Origin: Clusia tigrina
Lineage: Eukaryota; Arthropoda; Insecta; Diptera; Clusiidae
Reading direction: 5' to 3'
Assembly (NCBI GenBank): GCA_920105625.2
Contig: OV050033.1
Span: forward strand, 18,930,001-18,994,000
Length of the DNA: 64,000 nucleotides
Below, piece after piece: positions 32,891 to 46,088 of this stretch. Numbering within the stretch: the stretch's first letter is position 1; every line of letters begins with the position of its first letter. The notes beneath the pieces are model-generated. The model saw nothing but the letters and a program-made list of their open reading frames with translations, was not told the origin of the DNA and did not search any database. Made by a program: the position numbers and the translations under genes.

Positions 32891-35800
32891 ACGTGCAAAT
32901 CGCAGTAAGCATTCCTGGATATATAATCATAGAGATAATGTTGAATATTATTCACTTGATCTTTACTGAATTCGACATTGTTCCTAAAGGTCCTGAGTTC
33001 TGAGAAGTTCAATCGGAGAATCATTTTAATCCTGAATGCTGTGCTGATAATTTTGGTTCCTTCGAATCAATTCCATATTACAAAATCGTTGGGTGATTCC
33101 TCTTATAAATTTATAATAAACCTGTCCCCCTCTCATCTTCATAGATTCCTCTTCAATTCTCATGAAATATCATAAATTTACCTCTCTCTGCTTAGTAACC
33201 GCTCTAACTATACAAGGAAATTGTACTCTTTGTTCAACGTTTTATAACTCCATTCACAACTAAGTTGTACTTTCCACTTAGTTGATGAAGCATTCGAGAT
33301 AATTTATGCTTAAGTATCCTTCCTGCCTACCCGGGCAAACTTCCTTGCACGAGTCTGATTGATTTTATGAATTAAACTTGTTTTGCGTCCGTTCGCAAAC
33401 CCCACGCAGTAAAAAATTATAATTTATAGTTACACCGGTCCATTGAAAAGAAAAACAATCTTCCCACTGTACGTGTTGATTTATTTTTCAATAAATTGAT
33501 GCAATAAAAAGTTTTTGCTTAACAGGTACTAACTTCCCACCCACACAGCCGCACACACATTTAAGCTATTAAAAAAGTAAAGCCCTCCCATTTACATGAC
33601 CACCGCCACACTTGCCACATTATTCAAAACAATCACCCACAATAAGGGAAAGTTTTTTGCCATTATTAGCCTCATTGTCAGTTTTGTTGGTCTCCGTTGG
33701 CCTCAATCAGCCCGGCCGCACACACACATACAGAGTACACATACACACATACCCACAGCCAACACATGCATGCATATCCATTTTGCAGGCACACACCCTG
33801 GCACAGCATACGACAAGTGTATTAACGAGCTCGCGCAGTCAGTGAAAAGTTGAGAGCACAACTTTGTGCATATTTTTTTATGGCCAGTGTGAGTTGCTTT
33901 GCGGGAGTTTATCAGTGTGGGTGTGTATCAGTGTATATGTGGCTGTGTGTGTCTGTGATAATTATTATGTTCATTGACTCTGTTAAGTAGCCCGCTTGTG
34001 TGGCTAATATGCATAATGTTGTGGGCCTGGCTGGGCCACATTTCTTCAGGTCTTACTCGTACTATGGGGATTTTTCTATTGCTCGCCGCAGTTAAAGAGG
34101 GCTTAATTGAAAAAACTTTGGCCACACTGTGCCGGAAACATTTTTCATGTGATTCTGTGTGCCGTTGGGCCTCCCGTGCACTAACGCCCACACTAACAAA
34201 TGTACTGCAGCCGTTAACATGTACGCGCAGTTAGTTGAAGTTTAAGTGTAAGTTATTAAATTTATTTGCCGACCCAGAAATGTTGGTTGGCATTTGGATT
34301 TTATTCGAGTTCCTGTTTTACTACAATGGCCTGTTAACATTTGCTGTCTCGCAAAGCAGCCGTGAGCCGAAACGTGAGCTGCAGTGCGTCCCCGTCTACT
34401 TCAGTTTTCGGCTGCACAAATAGTAAATTTAATAATTTGTGAACTGCAAATCGCATTTGCCAGTTGAGAGCTGCACTTCTTGTGCCGAGTGCTTGCCAGG
34501 TCGGAGCGACGGCAAGAATGTGGAAACGGCATTTTGCAGTGGCAAAAGTAGCCATGACTAAATTTATTTAGTTTTTCCTTTACGGCTCTGTGTGCGCGCC
34601 ATGCCATATTCATGTGCCAATTCGCCTTTTTATGGTGGCCTCTTGCGCGTCCCGGTGGCGTTCTGTGCGGAAATTGTGTTGTTAGCTTTGATTGTAGCAA
34701 TTCTGCGAGCTTGAGACGCAGCCGAGCGTTAATGTATTTTGCAATTTTTTGCTGCATTACCTGCGGAATTTGTTGAGAAACTTTTATTATCAAATCTCAG
34801 TCTCAGTGCGCAACTTGCAACTGCTGCAGGGAAATGCAGCCGACCTATTTTCGTGTGATTCTGTAGTAGAGCTGTGGCAAAAATGCTGCGGTAACAGTGC
34901 GGCTGAAAGCAAAGAAAAACAATAAAATCCCTTGAAATTTCCACCAATATTGTCTTTGCACACAAAACGCACTACAACCTTTTACAAGGATCTAAAAATG
35001 GGCCTGCTTTTACCCTGGAAAGGTGGCTTGCAACAAGCCACAGCAATGCACTGCAAACCAAACCCTACAAAAGCAACGAAATCTGCATTGCACTGGAGTA
35101 GATTTGGGCCAAAACTTCTTTTGTTGTGTGTTGCAGGACATGGCAAAATATTTTGCCAGTGACACTTGAGCAATGCTTTTGATTGCCTTTGTGCGTAGCA
35201 AGCCCCCTGCTCCGCCGCTCTGAGCCGCACACTGCTTAGAAGCAACTTGAAAATCGATAAGCCGCACATTGTTTTGGCTTCGAGGGCAAATTGGCTGCAC
35301 CGAGTAACTGCATTGGAAGGAAAAGAGTCCACTACCAGCAACTCCAAGTGCAGCAGTAACAACCACACCTACAACAATTACAGCTACAACCATAACAAAG
35401 TGGTAGCCTCACAACATCAGAGCTTTCGATGTGTAAGTTTATGCTGTACTAACAACCGTTTATGCTGTTAAATTGTACACGAGATTGCATATTTTTAGGC
35501 GAATTTACAATTCTGCTTCCAGCAGAAATTCATTGATAAACAAGCGGCCCTCTAAAAACTCGCATATAAATTTGAAAATACAAAATAAAGAAACCGATGC
35601 CTTACCCTGTTTGCACTCGTATCTTGTTTAGGCCTGTCAATTGTTCTTGTTGATAGTTTTGTTGTTGTTGCTGTTGCTGCTGTTGCTGTTGCTGTAGATG
35701 CTGCTATTGACATCCTCGTCGTATTTGCTTGTTAAGTATTGCACTTGCTCGCTTGTGCGCCTGCCAATATACCGTAAAATTGCAGCAACAACTTGACGCT

Positions 35801-36984
35801 AAAGTGGCAGCAAACACCAGAAGCAGCAACAACAGCAGCTCAGCTCCTTTTGCGGAGACCTTCCTGTTGCCGTCAGGAGTCAACAGCAGCGCATGTTTTG
35901 CATGCGGCAACAAAATGTTAAAAATTTTCGTTGAAAAATGTCCTGCTTGAGTACACACGAGCCGCATTGACGATGTGCAAACTAGCAAAATGGCAACAAA
36001 TGGTCCGGAAAGTATGGAGCAACATCGATGTGGGGCTCAATAGCAAATAAAAAAAAATTGTTTTCATTGCACGACCTTGCTGCGATGATGATATCGTTCG
36101 ATTATTGCTTTGTTTCCATAAGCATTTTAAAATGCCTTTTCCTCAGAAGCGAAGGGAAAGTTGTTCTATGCTATGAGCTGAATTTTGTGGGTTTTCACAT
36201 GAAAAATATTTCATTGGAATTTTGTTTAGATTATTCAATATAATCTGTCGTAGAATTCTATATGAAAGTCGGTAAAAATTAGTTAACTAGACAATAATTT
36301 AAAATATCGTTTAAAGAGAACTTATCAGAAGAGGAAGGTCCAGTCACGAATGCCATTCAATGCCATGTGGACTCCAACGATAGTAGAATTAACTGAATTA
36401 TTATTGTATTTCTGGTGCAACATGAGGAATTAAGTGGGAGAGTCCTTCCGCTATGACTGTGCTACGAAAATAAGTTTTCAGCTGCAATCACCGGATTGTG
36501 TTAAGTAAAACAACATCTTTTATTATTGTACTTTAAATTAATGGCTATTCACTTGAATAGTTCACAAAGACTAGTTTAGTACCATGGTTTACTTACTTTT
36601 ACTTTAACATGCTTTCTCTAGTACTCTATATAACTTTTTTCTTTGCTGCTTTTGATTTACGACTAAACGATTATTGTTTCACTATGCCTTTTCTATAGTA
36701 ACGCTCTGTTTTCCATAATATTCTTGTCTATAGGGGAATATCGTTCTTTAGTGCCATAACAACATTGTTTATGCCTCATATTATCACAGCAGTAAACAAC
36801 ATGACTAACGGCTTATCTTTAAGGACAACGAGATTACAATATCAATGAAGATCGAATATTCTGAAGACACTTTTAATGAATCACAAATAATTTCAACGTA
36901 ATGTTTTTCATATTTCTGGACTTGAAGATTTGGTCATAATATGAATAAAGCTTAGTAAGAATAATTTCAGCACTCTTACAAAAT
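32891..36984. other. Intergenic with simple repeats
   Basis: No gene recognised. CA-rich runs lie at about 33715-33770, and GTT/GCT runs at about 35640-35705. A less AT-rich stretch at about 34.4-35.5 kb has several overlapping open frames on the minus strand (127-130 codons) without domains; it may be a conserved non-coding block. Confidence 0.5.
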
Positions 36985-36989
36985 GGGCT

Positions 36990-38020
36990 CACTTATATAA
37001 TGTGTAATCAATATCCTTCGGACCAGCTTTGTATGGAGAGAAGTGATCGTTCTATACGAGTATATACCGAAGATGGATAGTAAACCAGCCAACTTCCCAA
37101 AGTCATACAGACCAATTACCTTTACTTAATTTCTCCTAAAAACAATGGAGACAGTAGTTGATAGGCATATAGGAGAGAGCTATCTTACTCGAAAGCCATT
37201 ACATAGCAATCAATATGCATATCAAGCGGGAAAATCAACTATCCATGCTATTCAGAATCTCATGCAAATTATTGAATACGTACTTGATAACAAAGAATAT
37301 GCTGTTGGGTGTTTTCTTGATATTCAAGGAGCTTTCGGTAATACCGATTTCGCCAATATAAATAGGGCAATCTTAAGCATGTTTCTATAACATGTACGAG
37401 TACATGTAGAAACAATGTTCTCAGAAAAAAATAACATCAAATCTACTTTAGGCGCTACAGAGGAGAGGGTTCGCGCGGCAAAAGGTTGGAGTATTGTCGC
37501 CGCTATTGTAGTCTTTAGATGTTGACGAGGTTCCGGGCCTACTGAGCAAAAATGGCTACAGGGTTATGCCGACGATAGTTTCGTTCTTATCATAGGTAAC
37601 TTTGAAGATACGATCTCAGATTTACTCCAGTGGGCTTTGAATCTTATATTAAACTGGTGTAGGAGGGTGGAACTAACAGTTAACTATAATAAGATATGTA
37701 TAGTAATCTTCACCACGAAAAGCAAAAGAAAAACTTCAGAGAGCCAACCATTTTTGGGGAAGAATATCATTCAAAAGGAGGAAAATACCTCGGTATCACA
37801 CTCGATGATAAATTGCTTTGTAATAGTCACGTAAATAATACCATTAAGAAAGCTAGGGCCACTTTATGAACGAGCAGATGCTTAATGGGCAAAAGTTGGA
37901 GACTTAATCCAAAAATATCGTTATAGATATATACAGCCTTCACCAGATCATTCCTTGCCTCTGTGGCATCTGAGTTATGGATTATTTCGTAATACTCTTT
38001 TTGCATACAGAAGCGCACTC
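36990..38020 (+). mobile_element. LINE reverse transcriptase fragment with YADD box (I/R1/LOA-like)
   Basis: Plus-strand frames give SYRPI near 37105, then an open stretch to 37390 with NQYAYQAGKSTIHA and FLDIQGAF (RT motif A). After a break comes GYADDSFVLI (catalytic motif C, about 37560), WCRRVELTVNYNKICIVIFTT and, in other frames, YLGITLDDKL- and KARATL-like blocks up to about 37960. At least three stops and frameshifts are present, so it cannot be active. There is no endonuclease or 3' tail in view. Confidence 0.8.
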
Positions 38021-41000
38021 ATTGGCAATATATATGTTGGAATACCAAAATGATCGCCTATATTGGCTTCTGTTGTTATATATCGTAAAAACAATTTCAA
38101 CAAGTTCTCCGTAACTCCAATTGGCCAATTAATTAGATACAAGTCTGCATTTCTGCTAAGCTCTTAGAGAAGTTTTTTTGGAAATTATAAGAAAACTTAT
38201 TTTTAGTTTGGCTCGAAAATAATTATGAATAATTTCCTTCATAATGTCGGTATTCATGTTCTGCAAAATAGAATAGAATTTGCAGAAGGTTGATTTGAAT
38301 GGTTATGATGGCTATTCATAGTTTTAAATAGAAGTTCACTCTTCAGAGTCATTTAGATATCACATGCTTTTACAATCCGTTTGCAGGTGCGTTGTTTTTA
38401 TAAACACTTTTAGCATCATTTTCCTTTAGAAACTCGGATCATGTGTGGAATATCACAGTACCAAACCTCAATCAAGTCACACCTTTAGTGCATGTTTGTC
38501 CCCAATCTAATACATTGTTGTTGTGGTTGATTGTTTAATTAAAATTGTTGTATGTTTGTTCAGTAACTTTGAATCCTTTCCACGTTTTGAACTGTATTTT
38601 CCCTGTTGCAGTGCTTTTCCTTGGTGTTGATATTATCATTGAGCTCCATGGCGTCATGTAAAAATAGTCTTAACTAGTTTGATTTGAGCTAATTATCTCT
38701 ACTTTTAATCACTTAGTGAATTTTTTGATTATTTTCAATATAAGAATCTCTACTTTTAAGCACTTAGTGAATTTTTGGAATGTTTTCAATATAAGTTTTC
38801 TATATAAATCATTTGCGGTTGTGATAGGAACTGTCCTTGCTAGGAGTGAAAGTTGTAAAATTAGATCGTATTAATTATGTACAAGCATAGGCACTAATTT
38901 TCAAATGAAACATAATCTCATTTAGTGAATATTTTTATACTTAATTGAAACATCGAGGGTACCAATCATAGGAGTACCACAGGTGAATCTATTTGTTCCT
39001 ACTTGAAACATCGAGGGCACCATATTCGAGGGCGCCAATCATAGGAGTACCCCCAAATATCAATTTCTGCTGTTTTTTGCTAATATAGACATTTAATTTT
39101 TTTTAGCATTTGCTTTTGCGTGCTTTTATGGTTGCTCAGTAACCCGAACACGTCTGCAATATTGGTACCAGGTCATATTTCCTCATATCGGCATCTGAGC
39201 ATATTTACCCACCGTGTCATGGATTTTGCTATTAATTTCCCCTGAGCTCCTTGTTATTGATGTATTCGTGAATGCGCTTGTACGTTGGAGTTGTACGCCA
39301 CCACATTCGAGTGGTTGTAGTTTTTGACACTATCGTAAAGTACTACCGGCCCTCATGCATGTAAACATGTCCTTGCATATGTGGCCGTAAATGTGTGCTT
39401 GTGTGTCGACGGTGTGCTCAATTTGACGCCAATGACAGGACACTCCTGTTGTTTATGCAATATCCGCTTTCTGCTTTGTTTACGGTTAAGTTATTGTTGT
39501 TGTTGTTATGCTGTTGTTGCTGTCGTCGTCGTCGTTGTTGTTGTTGTTGTTGGTAAGGGCACATGTTTTCCTAGGGTAAATTATATTTTCGTTGGCCAGT
39601 GTGGTGGTAATTGGTTCTGACGCCTACTTCATTTATCAACTTTTGTGGCAGAATTCGTACACAATGAAATTTTTTGTTTGCTTTTTGGCCGCACTCAGAA
39701 TACAATAATTCCTCACCGCTGAGCAGTAATTTCGTGTAAACATTAAATTACGATTTAATTGAACACCACGGGTGCTTATTATTAAAATCGCCTGCCCGCC
39801 TACTCCCCAGTTCCCACTTAATAGCGTCCAAAGTGGCACAGGAGCGCTTGGAACTTCACAACTTAAACACAAGTAAATAAAGTCGGTAAGAAAGGAAAGC
39901 AAGTACTGCTAAGCACCCATTTTAAGGCTTTATGCCAATAATGTTGTTTTATGCACTGTGCTACGACCCGCTGCTCTGCTCCGTCTGTAGCTGAGCTTGT
40001 GTCGGGGGGAATAAATCTGCAAAGCCGCTTTGCCAATGCCAGCAGAAAAGTTCTTTTTCCCACTGCTGTCATAATGGGAGGAAAGTTGCGACGCTCACAA
40101 TGACAAAGGACCCATGGAGTGCGTAAAGCAAACTTTCTAATATGCGTCGCTGGGGTAATAATCGTTTCCTTTGACTTTGGTGGCCCTGGTGCGCTTGACT
40201 GGTGCACGGCATGTTGCTGTTGGCCGGCACAGTTGGATCTGTTGTTTATGTCTGATGCTGATGCGAGAGCAAAAAAACCACAGCAAAACTTTAAATCTAT
40301 AAAATTGATTTAGAAAAGTTCACAACATCTAATTTGACACTAATAGTAAAGGGAATAAGGATCGTTCACAGTGCGATTCGCTTAAAGTTTTGCATTGAAT
40401 AAAGTTGCGGGTTCAATTAAATTCCATGAAATTTTTGAGGGAACTGTTTAAGACTGCCCTTGATACAACATCAGTCTCGGCAGATTGATTTTTTTTATTA
40501 AAGTTTCTTGAAAACTTTTCAACTTCTTGGTTTATACGAGTACTTTGTATGGCATGACTATTGTGAAATGGTGATTGTGTGAGGAAAATAATGGCAATAA
40601 GGTATAATGGTACAAGGTGCCTTTTAAAAACTGTAATTGATTAAGAACATAATTAATATTAACCTAATTGCAATTGGTATATTTCAGACGCATAAGACAA
40701 TCTGCTCATGCGGTCCTAGCGTGGAAAATGGAGTCATGCAGAACTTAGTTGACTCGTCGTCATTGCCACTGGGTCAACATACATACGAAAGAGTAAGTTG
40801 GTGTATCCACTAAAGAGGTGGTTGCTGCGAATTTTCCAACCATACTCTGGATAGTGGGCTCAGTTGGATAACATTTCTTATAAACCAAAAGGAAATTTTC
40901 TTTTAATAGAAGGAAATTTTTATTGAAAATTGCGTACATTTCCATGATAACTTGCCAAGTCTTGCTTAGGACGCATATTTAGAAGATAGAGAAATATATT

Positions 41001-41898
41001 TTCAAATATACCGAATAGAAAACTTAAATATCTATTGGACCTTTTTGGAAAACCCTGTAAGCAAGTCTTTTTACCAATAATAAGGGAAGTAATTTCTGCG
41101 CGAATATATATTTTTGGCATTCATTTGCTATTCAGTTTCTTCACAAAGATTAGTGAAACCAATTTCTAGTCGAGCATCATGAAGTGGTTCAATAAATTTG
41201 AATTAAGGACGGTAGTAAATTTGGTATCTACAAAACATAAAAATCATCCTAATATATAAAAAGCTGGGTTGCTGTGTGGTTTATCATTTTCAGAATTATG
41301 TCATACTCCAAGGTTATTAGCATATTGTAGATATATATAAAGAGAGTAGGAGTGTTTCAGCATTTTATTTTGATGGTTTCATTTGTATCGTTTACTATGG
41401 TCTCTTTTCTCAGTCATACTTTTATGTTTTTCAGTGCACTCCGGTAGACCTTTCGCTAAGTGTTCATTATTATGCATATTTTGAGAAATTTGCTTATTAA
41501 AGGAAACATCGTACAAGGCCTTTAGGAAGATTTCATTCTCGTATTCATGCTCTTAGTCTATAAGGAAAAAATAAGTGTTTGCAAACTTGCATTGTGAATA
41601 AACTTTTTAAAATGTCTATCGGCTTTTTATTATGCTAGGAATGGGCGATATTTGATAAAAAAAATATGCCCAACTCTCATATAAACCACTCCCAATAACT
41701 CTTCAAATGACCATACCTAGAATCCTAATAATGATATGAAAATAAGATATGTATAACAGTAAAGACCTTTAGAAGTGCAGTTAGTGCAAATAACAGGCCC
41801 CATAATTTACACGATTTCCCATTGGAGACCTATATAAGAATTATGAGCGATATTTTCCACAATAAGTCACTATAGACCACTAAAGCTGGGTAGCGTGA
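38021..41898. other. Intergenic, small duplications and a GTT/GTC run
   Basis: No gene recognised. It includes a 51-bp tandem duplication (38695-38795), a duplicated GAAACATCGAGGG...CAATCATAGGAGTACC block (about 38947-39050) and a GTT/GTC microsatellite at about 39490-39552. Confidence 0.55.
38695..38795 (+). repeat. 51-bp tandem duplication
   Basis: Two copies starting ATCTCTACTTTTAA at 38695 and 38746, with a few differences. Confidence 0.85.
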
Positions 41899-42180
41899 CT
41901 CAAACGCCAAGCCTACTCTAACGGTTATAACTGGACATCTACACCAGAGAACACGGAGAAAAGAAACTTAAACATCAAACGGCAAAGCAGCGAAATAAAG
42001 CAGACGGACGTTGTATACGAATCCACTCAAAATCGTGGTGAATCCACTCAGAATCGTGGTGAATCCACTCAGAATCGTGGTGAATCCACTCAAAATCGCG
42101 GTGTGTCCGCTACGGACGCTGGCAGCGAAAAAGACTTTCGTTTCTCTGTGTTCTCTGATCTACACAAGACTGTTCAATGA
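41899..42180 (+). other. 94-codon open frame containing a 21-bp repeat
   Basis: Between the TGA ending at 41898 and the TGA at 42178-42180, one plus-strand frame is open but has no ATG. It contains four copies of ESTQNRG encoded by the 21-bp array. The preceding part is polar (SNGYNWTSTPENTEK). It may be a fragment of a retroelement or an exon. No family recognised. Confidence 0.25.
42020..42103 (+). repeat. 21-bp tandem repeat, four units
   Basis: Four exact-length units of AATCCACTCARAATCGYGG plus TG. Units differ only at two positions. Confidence 0.95.
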
Positions 42181-44029
42181 CATTCAACAGAGTGGCGAAT
42201 TTTACGAGTATGAAATTTGGTGCTGCATGTGTGCATAATATACTCATTGCCACGCCCATTTAAAAGCTGAATTCTGCAACATTAATACAAAGTTGCTATA
42301 GAGTGATATGTTTAGTTTCATTCTCATGTCTCAATATCGTCATTGTTTAACTCTCACATTATCCTTATCTGCATGGGTTTAAAACTTCTCTTAGGATTCT
42401 CTAGTCTCAAGATCGGTATAATGAAACTTTCGCCTTGATTGGTGGTTTTCACTATGATGTAAAAAGTATTGTAGCAGTTTAACTAACATGTGAAAAAATA
42501 TGTGATTGTGGCTGCGCTGTTTCTGTGATTTCATAAAAACTGAACTGAACATCTCTTCTGTGGTTTAATTGCGATTGCGGCCATGAACTCCTTTGCCTTT
42601 CAGTCTGTCCAATATATCATTCAAACAGATACAGATTAAGTGCCCGCCTACATATTTATTTTGTTAACCTAACCAAATATACCCTCATATTTATGCTGTT
42701 ATACTGATACTTACCAATCGTTACTTTCTTTCAAAGAAATATAAATTTCAATTGCTTCTTGCAGTGCCACATAAACTTTAGTTGGAAGTACTTTCTCCTT
42801 AGTATTTTCCCCAAGTTTCTCATTAACACAAACATGCAAACGCCCACACCGAGCAAAAGGATATTTAAATGTCGATAAGTTAAGCGCTTTACGAGAAAAC
42901 TTTACTTTATGCACCAAAGGGGAGCAACGCGCAATAGGCTCACAGGCTCACAGGCTCAGAGGCGCCAACTTCGCTCTATACAATTCAGCGCAACGGGGCC
43001 ACAGGTTACGCCCCACTGGTTGAGCCACAGAAAACTTTTAACAATTGGAACAATAAAATTATGAAGCAAGTAGCAAAATAATAATGGCCATAAAAATATT
43101 AAAGCCTGAAAATAAAAACAAACAAACAAAAACACAGAACTTATAAAGACAAGAAGCACGGACGCACGCACATGAAGCCACACTCACAGACACACTCTCA
43201 TACAGGCACAGACCCACAGTTGAAGACGGCGAGCATTCAAATACAAATGTATCGAAAATTTCTGCAGCAAGGGGGAAGCGGAGTGGCTGCGCGGCGTGTT
43301 GTGAAATTTATGCGTTTTTAAAAGTTTATGACTGCACCCATGGGGCTTTTTAAGAGGACTAAATTGGGCGCAAGGAAATAGCGCCCCTATTACCAAGGAA
43401 TTCTGATTTCTCAGCGAGAAAGGGTATTCTTAGCTCACATCGGCAACGGGAGCGGAGCCCCGGAATTTATTGCAGCTAATTTTGCAATTTTCAGCATTTA
43501 ACTTTTGGCATGAAATTTTTCCCCAATTCCCAGAGACATGTTGCAAGCTCACACTTGAGCCGCCTGTGCTGCCCCTCGACATGTGCGACATTTGGTCTGT
43601 CGGTTGGCTGGTGACTTGCATTTTCACACATGCATGCAATCCTGCACTTTATTTCTGTGGGGATGCATCAACCTAAATGCCAGTAGTAAACCCCATTTTT
43701 ACAAGCGAGCGTCGATTTTTGCTCTCACGGCTTTTGCAGTATTCATGCCACTTTGTTGCCACCATTTTCAATTTGAATTCGCGCACAGAGCCTTAAATCA
43801 ACAAATAAGCCAGTGTGTCAAACGTTTCCGGCCCTGAAGGGCTGTCTCAATAGAATCACAGGAGAAATCCGTACAAGCAATGCGCTACTTTGCGCCCCAC
43901 AGTACTGCGTTCGGTGTTAATGAAGGGCAAATATGTAAGCAGTGCAATATAAGAAAAAAAGTGTGCTTTTGGCAAACTGGGCGGCCACTCCTATCTAACC
44001 TAATATAAGAAATGGCTTTAATATTTTTG
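42181..44029. other. Intergenic, no supported gene
   Basis: Only short frames. A short 10-bp tandem repeat (CTCACAGG) lies near 42938-42962. Confidence 0.55.
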
Positions 44030-44222
44030 TATTATACCTGGGCGCTATAATTGATAATGGCTGCAAGGGGTTCGGGGAATGAATACTAGACTCTAAGGTC
44101 TTCAACTCGAAGTGAAACAGATTTAGAAAGAAGATATTTAAAACCATGCTCGGGATAGGATTCGAAACCATGACCCCCAAAGTGTAAGTCTAGCGCAGCT
44201 ACCACTAGACCCTGGAAGGTGT
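44030..44222 (-). mobile_element. tRNA-headed SINE, diverged copy (copy 4)
   Basis: The minus strand shows the same order as the full copies: B box GGTTTCGAATCC, TTCGAGTTGAAG block, ATTCCCCGAACCCC and a decayed 3' end that has lost its TAA tail. No target duplication found. Confidence 0.65.
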
Positions 44223-45389
44223 CCTTATGGTGTAATTATATTAGTATACTCTCCTAACGGATAACATTCATAACTCAATGAATTGGAGTAGGGTAGGGTA
44301 GGGAAATCTTGATTAATATGGCTCAGCGTGTCAAATTTTAGACTCTTGTGTAGCCTTGAATAGGTTTATGTTAAAAGTGTGAATTATTGGCTTCTAATTC
44401 AAACACAGTTGCCCGACTATACATTTTTTGAGTTCGTAAGAAATGTACATAATGTTTTGCCTTTAACTCTAATATACGTTTATCACTACAATAGCTAATT
44501 CATAAATTTCCTTTGTAGATTAAAAGTCCTATATAACATCCTCCAGAACTAAGTACATTTTCTTGACATATGTAGCATCATTACTATATCATGTGTCACT
44601 GATCTAAATAGCTGTATTGAGACTTATTTTATCAGTTCCTTATGAGAGCATCAATTGTATAAGATTATCCTAATGAATCTCCTTGCTGTAAGCACAATTT
44701 GAACAGTGATGAAACTTCACAGTGAATCTATCAACTTCCCTCCTGTCAAATTCAGCAACAATTAACAGTAGACTAAGCACAGACTCATGTAAAATCACTC
44801 CTGTTCCTGGCCACGATACTTAATATTTTGAGTAGAACAGAAATCAAATTCATAGCTCTCTGAAGAGTCATTTATAGTAATCGAGAAATGTTTTTACTCA
44901 AGGTTAATCGTGAATACTGCAGTGGATTTTACATCACATAACCTTGTTAATGATGCACTGGATTACCAATTTGATACACATGAAATACCCAGAATGTCAG
45001 GGAAAAAACTAAAAAGTGCGGGAGTGAAGATAGTACCTCAAATAACATGCAATTTAAGGGCACTTCCCTTGAACTAAATATTTATTTATATATATCTGAA
45101 CTATCATATTATCACATTAATTTATTTATACGTGACCTATCCTTCAAAAACAAACAATTATTTTTTAACTTTTTTGCGAGGAGATTTCACTGTATGTTGC
45201 CTTAATCGCAAGGCAAATTGGCAAAGGGAGCGGAGTGTTCGCCCGCTGAATTTTTTCAAATATTCTTTGCACATGTTTGGATTTAGTTTGGCGGCAAATC
45301 CTTTTAGCAATGTAGCACTCATACAGCGCTCTCGAAGTCAACACAAAGTCGTCGTATTCACCGCCGCATTGCTAATCCGGCACATGCAT
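44223..45389. other. Intergenic, no supported gene
   Basis: AT-rich. It begins with a short TAGGG run (about 44290-44302). Confidence 0.55.
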
Positions 45390-46088
45390 TTACGTGTGTG
45401 CAAAGATTTTGTGAGTTTTTTTGTTGTTGAGAGTGTGCAGACGGATGTGTGAATGTCGACTTTGGATTGAGTGCGAATTAGCAATTAATTGTAACTGAAA
45501 TAAAAGAGATGCTGATTTTAAGCTGCTATTGACATTATCTCTTTCTTCTTTGTTACTCATCATAATCTCATCAACAAATGGTTCAGGTGGATTTAACTGC
45601 TCAGCTGGGGCATTACGGAAGAAGATGTTTGTGTGCTCCTGTGTAAGTCGAGTCGCATTAAGCGCAGCATTGTAAGTAAACCACTCGCATTCATACACTT
45701 TGTGTGCTCTTGTAAACCGTTCAGACTTAAAATCAAACAAATCATAAATTCTCAAATCCTTCCAAAACATTTGCCAACCCTTTGGAGAGAGTACACGCAA
45801 CAGAAGCTCTGCCTGCCCAGCCATCACACACACACAATTTGTCTGAGCTTGGTTTTTGTGAAAAATGCACAATCCAATCTCCAGCCAGAAAACCTTTTCC
45901 ATTCGTGCGGGAGGTGGGCTTGGATTTTGGATTTTCGTAGCCGAAGAAAAATGGCTGCACAAGCGAGTGTGCGCAAGAAAATGCAAGCAATTTATTTGCC
46001 TGTGCTTAGCAAGAGTCATGAATCTCGAAAGTACAAGTACAAGTTTTGCAGTATTGTGCTCGTCGTATTGTGTGCGGCCATGTTGCAT
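45390..46088 (-). CDS. Orphan open frame, 232 codons from first ATG (hypothetical)
   Basis: The minus-strand frame is open from upstream of 46088 to the stop at 45390. The first in-frame ATG is at 46088. I do not recognise the product. It has several basic and cysteine-containing stretches in the first half, no clear signal peptide and no membrane segment. An acidic, proline-containing part lies at about residues 165-190 (EQLNPPEPFVDE), and the end is Ser- and His-rich. A plus-strand frame of 178 codons (45633-46169) overlaps it, so low stop density in both directions may be compositional. There are no neighbours nearer than 10 kb and no clear promoter. Confidence 0.2.
   Translation of the reverse strand: MQHGRTQYDEHNTAKLVLVLSRFMTLAKHRQINCLHFLAHTRLCSHFSSATKIQNPSPPPARMEKVFWLEIGLCIFHKNQAQTNCVCVMAGQAELLLRVLSPKGWQMFWKDLRIYDLFDFKSERFTRAHKVYECEWFTYNAALNATRLTQEHTNIFFRNAPAEQLNPPEPFVDEIMMSNKEERDNVNSSLKSASLLFQLQLIANSHSIQSRHSHIRLHTLNNKKTHKIFAHT

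Noticed and set aside
34982..35393. Overlapping 127-128 codon minus frames
   Set aside because: Cysteine- and leucine-rich but without homology, start context or splice sites. More likely a compositional effect of a less AT-rich block.
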